Shown: positions 58,561 through 64,000 of the stretch, piece by piece
Position numbering within the stretch: the first letter of the stretch is position 1
How the letters are laid out: each line of letters opens with the position of its first letter
Assembly: GCA_021018815.1 (NCBI GenBank)
Contig: JAITYX010000118.1
Coordinates: forward strand, 310,001 to 374,000
Direction: 5' to 3'
DNA: 64,000 nucleotides
From: Talinum fruticosum
Lineage: Eukaryota; Streptophyta; Magnoliopsida; Caryophyllales; Talinaceae
Program-made: the position numbers and the translations under genes
Notes under the pieces: model-generated
The model's database searches: none
What the model was told of the DNA's origin: nothing
Seen by the model: the letters and a program-made list of their open reading frames with translations, nothing else

Positions 58561-58899
58561 GTGGCATTCAATTGCTTGAGTAGTTACTCATTTTGGAAGA
58601 ATCGGAGCAAAGCCCGTGTAACATCCTTGCCAATAATGTCCCAAACATTTTGAAAAAACCTGCTGTGTAGCCATCGGGCCCTAGGGCCTTATTTACATCC
58701 ATGCTTGAATAGGGTTGATTTTATTTCTTCCTCTAAAAGGGAGCATTCAGTTGATCGATGTGGTTGTCTGTTAGAAGAGGTCCATTAAGAATCCATTTCT
58801 TATCTATTGGGTGAGTTGCAACTGAAGTGCCCATTAGAGAAGCATAAAAGTTAATGAAAGCATTTGCTATCCCTACCTTTGTAGTCTACTCTTTTCCAT

Positions 58900-60059
58900 A
58901 GTGGTCAATTACTCGTGAATTGTATTTGAGCATCTCCTCCGATTAATAATCGCATAGAAATATTTGCTATTTTCATTGCCAAGTTTCACAAATTGTTCCT
59001 TCGCTCTTTGTCTAAGGACAGAGTCCTCACACTTCCTTAACCGCATATATCCGCCCAAAAGTTCCTTTTCGGTTTGTCGAAGAGTGCTAGAATGAGGATT
59101 GTGCTCGGAGTTCATCTTGGATGTGAATCAACTCCTTGTAAAGTTGCTCAACTTTAAGGCTAATACCTTTATAGTTCCGTAGAGCTCTCTCTTAGTTTTC
59201 CCTTCAATATCCTCATTTTGGAGACCACCGAAACATCGGACGTCCTGCAACAAACACCTCCCAACGAGTCTTTCACAACCTCGTTTGAATGAGGCATGTT
59301 CCGACCACATATTGAGATATTTGAAAGATTTTTGGGACTCTCGGAATCATCTTGTATATCTACTGCGATTAGGCAATGATCCGAAATACCGGGGCCTTAA
59401 ACTCCACTCTAATCTTCCAAGGGCATTGCATAGCACGTGGGTTAAGCAGCACCCTGTTTAGCGTATACCAAACTCGAGAATCTCCCTTCGCCTGTTTGAC
59501 CAAGTAAAAAGTGACTCGTTCGTCGGGGCATCGCTGAGATCATTCCTAGCAAGACACGAGATAAAATTCATCAACCTCTTTTTGGTCAGCAGGAACTCTA
59601 GAGAGTCGTTCATCCTAAGTTAAAGCCACATTAAAACCGCCTAAGATTAGCCACGGGCCATGAACCCGAGAAGTTAGCATATCCAAGTCTTGCCAAAGGG
59701 TTTGCCTAACCGCACCTGAGTTGAAGGCATGTACCAAGTGTGATATATCTTGAGAAACCGAAAAACTATCAAAATTGCGAGTGTATGAGTTGATCACTTT
59801 TATGAAGAACCGAGATCTTCATAGTGGATAGCCAAAAACACCAAATTCTACCATAATGATGGTGAGAATAGTTTGCTACAAAATTATATTGGGGAAATAA
59901 CTTCATAACAATAGAGTGCGCATTAGCAACATGTGTCTCAACCAAGCGGACACAACTAGGTTGAGCTTTGCAGACGACCTTCTTTATTTCTCTATGTTTA
60001 TTCATGTCATTAAGACCTCGTACATTCAAACAGAAGATTCTCATTTTTTTGTCGATCAT
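58900..60059 (-). pseudogene. LINE endonuclease and linker, decayed
   Basis: The frame 60059-59769 begins MRIFCLNVRGLNDMNKHREI and contains RLVETHV, where the family has the catalytic Glu in an L-x-E-T-x motif; the Glu is kept. GPWLILGGFNVAL (59797-59615) matches the G-D-F-N block, with Gly replacing Asp. Frames 59310-59128 and 59115-58909 belong to the linker before RT (for example NENSKYFYAIINRRR). Confidence 0.75.
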
Positions 60060-60165
60060 TGGCCCTCCCTATACTACAAGCTTAGTAAAATTTACTCATA
60101 CATGCTCCTCTACCGACCCTCGCTGAGTGTCCGCCTACCAAGCACATCGAAGGTATTTCGCAAAG

Positions 60166-60680
60166 CTAGACTTCCAACTTTTGACTGTTTTGGAGTAGAG
60201 ATTGAAGGGGCAACCCTTTTGAAGGAGCACTCCTACTTTGGATGATTCCCTTGCTAGGCATTAATGCATTGTCCACCGGTTGGATAATTGTTTCCTCAAT
60301 TTCTACAACACCTTTATCAGTTGAACCTTGTTCCTTTTGTTCGAGGTTTTTGTGACTTATAGGAAGACTATCAACATTTCTATGCTTTGGTACCCATACT
60401 TGTCTGATTCCCGGCAACCTGCATTAAAACTCCTCATGAAGCATTCTCTTACACTTGTGACAAGTAAAGGGAACTCACTCATAATGTCCAACTTGGTTGA
60501 AAGCATATCCAACATGATTAATCACAGTACGAGTGTCGGGTAGAGTCTCGTGAAACATCAACCTCCAGTAAGACCCTAGTATATGAGATTCTGGACTTTG
60601 CAACAAGTACACTTATTAGCACATAACGGGGTTCCAACAATGCTGGCCAACTTGCCTAACCCATTAACAAATTAGAGTGA
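60166..60680 (-). pseudogene. LINE ORF1 C-terminal part
   Basis: Fragments above 60420 resemble the end of the DUF4283-associated region and a degraded zinc knuckle (residues like CHKCKRMLHEE). The frame 60417-60166 is a low-conservation tail. Confidence 0.5.
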
Positions 60681-60840
60681 CAGATCTAAGTTAGGAAATT
60701 TCATTTAATTTATTTAAATGGTGAATGTTATTTGTAAACAATATAATAATTATAATTTGAACTTGTGTGTGTAGGGCTTATTAATATACGTTACTCATAG
60801 GGCTTATTAATATAGTAAAAGTTTCATGTATGCTTATGTG

Positions 60841-62041
60841 TAGACCTGTCAATTCAAGTGGGCGGGTTATATATGAGTCGGGTGTATTTTGGATTCGGGT
60901 AAAATACGGGCGGTCATATATAGGATTATACGCGTTTTGGGTCGATCCAACGGGTTGAAACTGTCTTTTTATCGGTTATTTTTTTAATTACCAAATTCAA
61001 CATGGTTTTGCTTAAAATTGTCAATAGTTATACGAAAAAGTATAGTATTTGTATTTTCTAAAAAAATATTAAAAAATATTAAAAATTTTCATTATCATAT
61101 TTGTCTGAAGAACCCATTGGGTCGAGCGGCTTGGTTGCTTGACTTGTTTAATGAGGGCAATGAAAGATTAAGCCAATAATTGGTTGAATAATAATGACTT
61201 GTTACGTTAATAATTCGTTTAAGGTTCCGCTATTTATTTCACGTCTTCTATTATACAAAGGAGGTTTATATGCATATTTACATCATTTTAAAACACATCG
61301 AGAAAGGGTTGACTTAAGTAGGCCGTAATCGACTCATTTTATTCACTAGAAAAATTTGACTTTGTTTTAACTCGACCCATTGCCCATCCTAGGAGTAATG
61401 GTTCGAGTTCAGCTCAAACAACTTCAAATAAATAAAAATTAGATATTTACAATAAACTAAAATTATTATTCTTAATTATAACATCAAAATTTTACATTAT
61501 TATAGTAATATTATTTCTACAAAACAAAAATATATTATTTAAGATGTGATTAGGTATATTCGGTTCACCAAAAATACAATAGTATAACTTGTGCATTTTT
61601 AGTATTTTAATATATCATGCCATTTGAATCTAGATATATTTTTATTGAAATTAACTATGTATAATTTTTGTATATAATGGTTTTTTTTTATGAGGAATAA
61701 GTTGAAAAATGAAACAAGTATTAGTCTTTGCTTGTAAATGATTGCGATAAATATGTAATGTCTCTACAAATGATGTGATATGATAAATAACCATTATTAA
61801 AAGAGTGATAAAATGAAGGAAAAATCATATAACATGCATAAAACATTCAATCAACAAGTCACAAAGCTAAAATAGTTGTTTTTATTGCCTTGAACCAACG
61901 AGTCGAATGAGTTCGGGTTGGGTTTGATCCACTAATTTGCGGGTTTTTCGGGTGCGAGTCGAGAAAATTGATTCCAAAATCCAAAACATTCAAGCAGATT
62001 CGGGTCGGGTTTTTGGGTTGGATCAGCTTTTACCAAGTCTA
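60841..62041. mobile_element. hAT-type non-autonomous element (1.2 kb)
   Basis: The left end TAGACCTGTCAATTC (60841) pairs with TAGACTTGGTAAAAG read on the minus strand from 62041. Eight-base duplications CTTATGTG (60833-60840) and CTTACGTG (62042-62049) flank it, differing by one C/T. Both subterminal regions carry GGGTCGGGTT/CGGGTTGG motifs. The interior is AT-rich with no transposase. Confidence 0.75.
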
Positions 62042-62067
62042 CTTACGTGTGTGTTTTTGCACTCGTG

Positions 62068-62068
<1 letters not shown>

Positions 62069-62106
<38 letters not shown>
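62069..62106. repeat. (TA)n microsatellite
   Basis: About 19 TA repeats just outside the hAT-type element. Confidence 0.95.
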
Positions 62107-62109
<3 letters not shown>

Positions 62110-62229
62110 TGCAATAATCTTTTGTTTTTTATTCTTTCATTTTCACCTTAGTTGGCATAAATAAATACCTTTTATATAGAAGATAGACAAGATAGCTTCT
62201 TATTTAAATTCATAATGTAATGCTGACAA

Positions 62230-64000
62230 TTTTTTTTTTTGGGAAAAGATAAGCTTTCTCCATTAAATAAGCTTATACGTACAACGGGGGTCTTTTTTAG
62301 TGTACCCCATGTCTTACATGAATTTGTAGTCTATCAACCCAAGCTCTAAAAGTCTTCCTCCTATGAAGTGGCTGAATTTTCAAAAGCTTCCTGATTTGGT
62401 TTACAATCTAATCTGTTGTAGTTGATTTGCCTTTGAACACCCATGCGTTCCTATCTTGCTAAATATGATATGTTATCGCAGCTATGATTGGAGCCAAAAC
62501 CGAGAGCTTTGCTTGTGAGATCTTCTCCCCATTGAGATATCTACTCCAGTCTATCCCCGAATCCCATCTTTCTCCTTCCATTGTCATGCCTTGCAAGATT
62601 GCTTGAGAAAATTGGTATTGCAGGAGAAGATGGTCAATTGTTTCATCGTTACTACAGAACATACATTTGATATCAGGGAGTTTAGTCCATCTGTGGACTC
62701 TATCTTTTGTGAGAATTTTCTTTTTAGGATCAACCAAAGACATACTGTGTGCCTTGGTATATTATTTCTGTGCCAAGCAACTTTCCACCATTCCATGACT
62801 GGTTTTTCAGGTTGTAATGGTCTATATGCTGCAACCACGTTGAATTTTTTTTTTCATGTAGCACTCTCCAGTGATTTGCTTGGTTATTATACCATATGTG
62901 CAGGTATTTCCTCAATTTCAAGATTTTTCTAAAGTACCAACTCATATTTTGAGAGCGGTCCATGATTTTCTAATCTTCCTCCTTTATGTATATGTTGTGC
63001 ACCCACTTCACCCAAAGGATTGCTGGTCTCTCCTTTAAGAACCAAATATGTTTAGCAATTAGTGACTTATTCCAGTCTTCACATCTTTTAAGCCCAAGTC
63101 CACCATTTTGCTTGGGGCTACGCACCTCCTCCCATGCCATTGGTATAATTTTTCTCTTTCCATTTCACTCCCCATAGGTATTGTCTGTAGAGTTTTTCCA
63201 CCTCCTTTACTGCTAATTTGGGCAGAATAAACACTGAGCTCCAGTAAGTATGCATATTTATGAGTATAGAGTTTACTAGCTGAATTCTTCCAGCATAGCT
63301 TATCTTCTTTGTTCCCTAGCTTCTTATCCGAGCAGTTATTTTGTTTGCTATTAAGCTACAATAATTTGCATTCAACTTTCCTGGTTTGAGGGGTACCCCC
63401 AAGTATTTAATGGGCAACTATCCTTTTTCTAGCCCAGTCATCTGTAGGAGTTGGTTTTCTATTTCATTAGAAACACCTGCACAATATAGTTGTGACTTAT
63501 ACAGATTTGTTTCCAAACCTGATGTTTTTGCAAAAGTGACTTAAGGCTTGCATCACAGATGATACAGTGTGTGTATCTGCCTTGCAAAAAATAGGCAAAT
63601 CATCTGTAAAAATTAAATGGTTCAATTTCAACCCCCTGCACCCTGGGTAATATTTAAATCCTTTATCTTCTGCAGCCATATTCAGCAGTTTGGACAGGTA
63701 TTCCATCCCCAATGCAAATAGTAAAGCTGATATAGGATCAGCTTGTCTGAGCCCTTTGCTATTTCTAAAGAAGCTATGTAGCCCTCTATTATAGCTTAAA
63801 GAGAAAGTTGCACTAGATATACATTCATAAATTCAACTTTCAAACTGTCTAGGGATGCTAATACCCGAGAGCATTTCCTTGAGAAAATTCCAATCCACAG
63901 TGTCATATGCTTTCCCAATGTCCACCCTTATGATGCACCTTGGAGAGACCATCTTCCTCTTATAATGTCTAACCAGGTCTAAGCCTATAAGCCCATTATG
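62230..64000 (-). mobile_element. L1-like LINE, 3' part, minus strand, runs off the window
   Basis: The A tail on the minus strand corresponds to the T-run 62230-62240. Above it are the zf-RVT segment (frame 62743-62459, with RWTKLPDIKCMFCSNDETIDHLL) and the reverse transcriptase (63712-63497 and up to 64000). The RT shows DIGKAYDTVDWNFLKEML near 63930, LRQADPIS near 63750 (the family usually has RQGDP), and FTDD in place of FADD near 63600. The 5' half lies beyond the window. Confidence 0.85.

Larger units (their letters stand above)
56624..60699 (-). mobile_element. L1-like LINE (4.1 kb, 5'-truncated), minus strand
   Basis: TTCATTTAAT occurs at 56614-56623 and again at 60700-60709, a perfect 10-bp duplication at the two edges. 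On the minus strand the 3' end reads ...CCTTTTCCCAAAAAT, the same end as the LINE at 62230. Order from 60699 downward: end of ORF1 with a zinc-knuckle remnant, endonuclease, reverse transcriptase, then a zf-RVT-like tail. All frames are broken. Confidence 0.85.

Overview
This window looks like nuclear DNA of a flowering plant, most likely a eudicot. It is AT-rich, its one recognisable gene has nine exons with GT-AG introns, and the rest is plant-type transposons: Ty3 Tat/Ogre and Tekay-like elements, Ty1/copia, L1-like LINEs, CACTA, hAT, PIF/Harbinger and Tourist-type MITEs. A relic of an endogenous plant pararetrovirus is also present. The species cannot be named from the sequence.

Layout. 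1-3094 is the 5' part of a minus-strand Tat/Ogre retrotransposon. 3095-10171 is an old CACTA-like element with a decayed Ulp1-type protease region; it is interrupted by a Tekay-type solo LTR (5439-8334), holds a small CACTA MITE (8639-8959), and contains a dispersed duplication of about 330 bp. 10172-12721 is a minus-strand pararetroviral relic with a movement-protein ORF and a tRNA-Met primer site. 12722-17760 is a decayed Tekay-like element (5' LTR, PBS, gag, protease). 17914-26067 is a hAT-type MITE split by a complete-ended but pol-less Tat/Ogre element (18173-25541). Two tRNA-like sequences lie on either side of this nest. 26670-33208 is a Harbinger-type MITE split by a 6-kb Harbinger element (27163-33191) with both expected genes in decayed form. 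34395-36974 is a pol-less copia element with perfect 5-bp target duplications.

37000-45049 is the gene island. A degenerate TPR gene fragment (37958-38442) lies beside an apparently intact minus-strand nucleoside hydrolase gene (39838-44701; 9 exons, 324 residues, uridine ribohydrolase type). All exon joins keep frame and the catalytic Asp cluster is present.

45050-64000 is dominated by four L1-like LINEs (45050-50634 minus, 52262-54200 plus, 56624-60699 minus, and 62230 to the window end, minus), all with broken frames. Between and inside them are a hAT-like MITE, a copia LTR/PBS remnant, a MITE-in-MITE nest with TAA and TTA duplications, a further Harbinger-like MITE and a 1.2-kb hAT-type element.

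No operon-like system is present. The value of the window is one real gene plus a clear insertion stratigraphy: several elements can be ordered in time from nested target duplications, and two duplicated segments act as each other's empty insertion sites.
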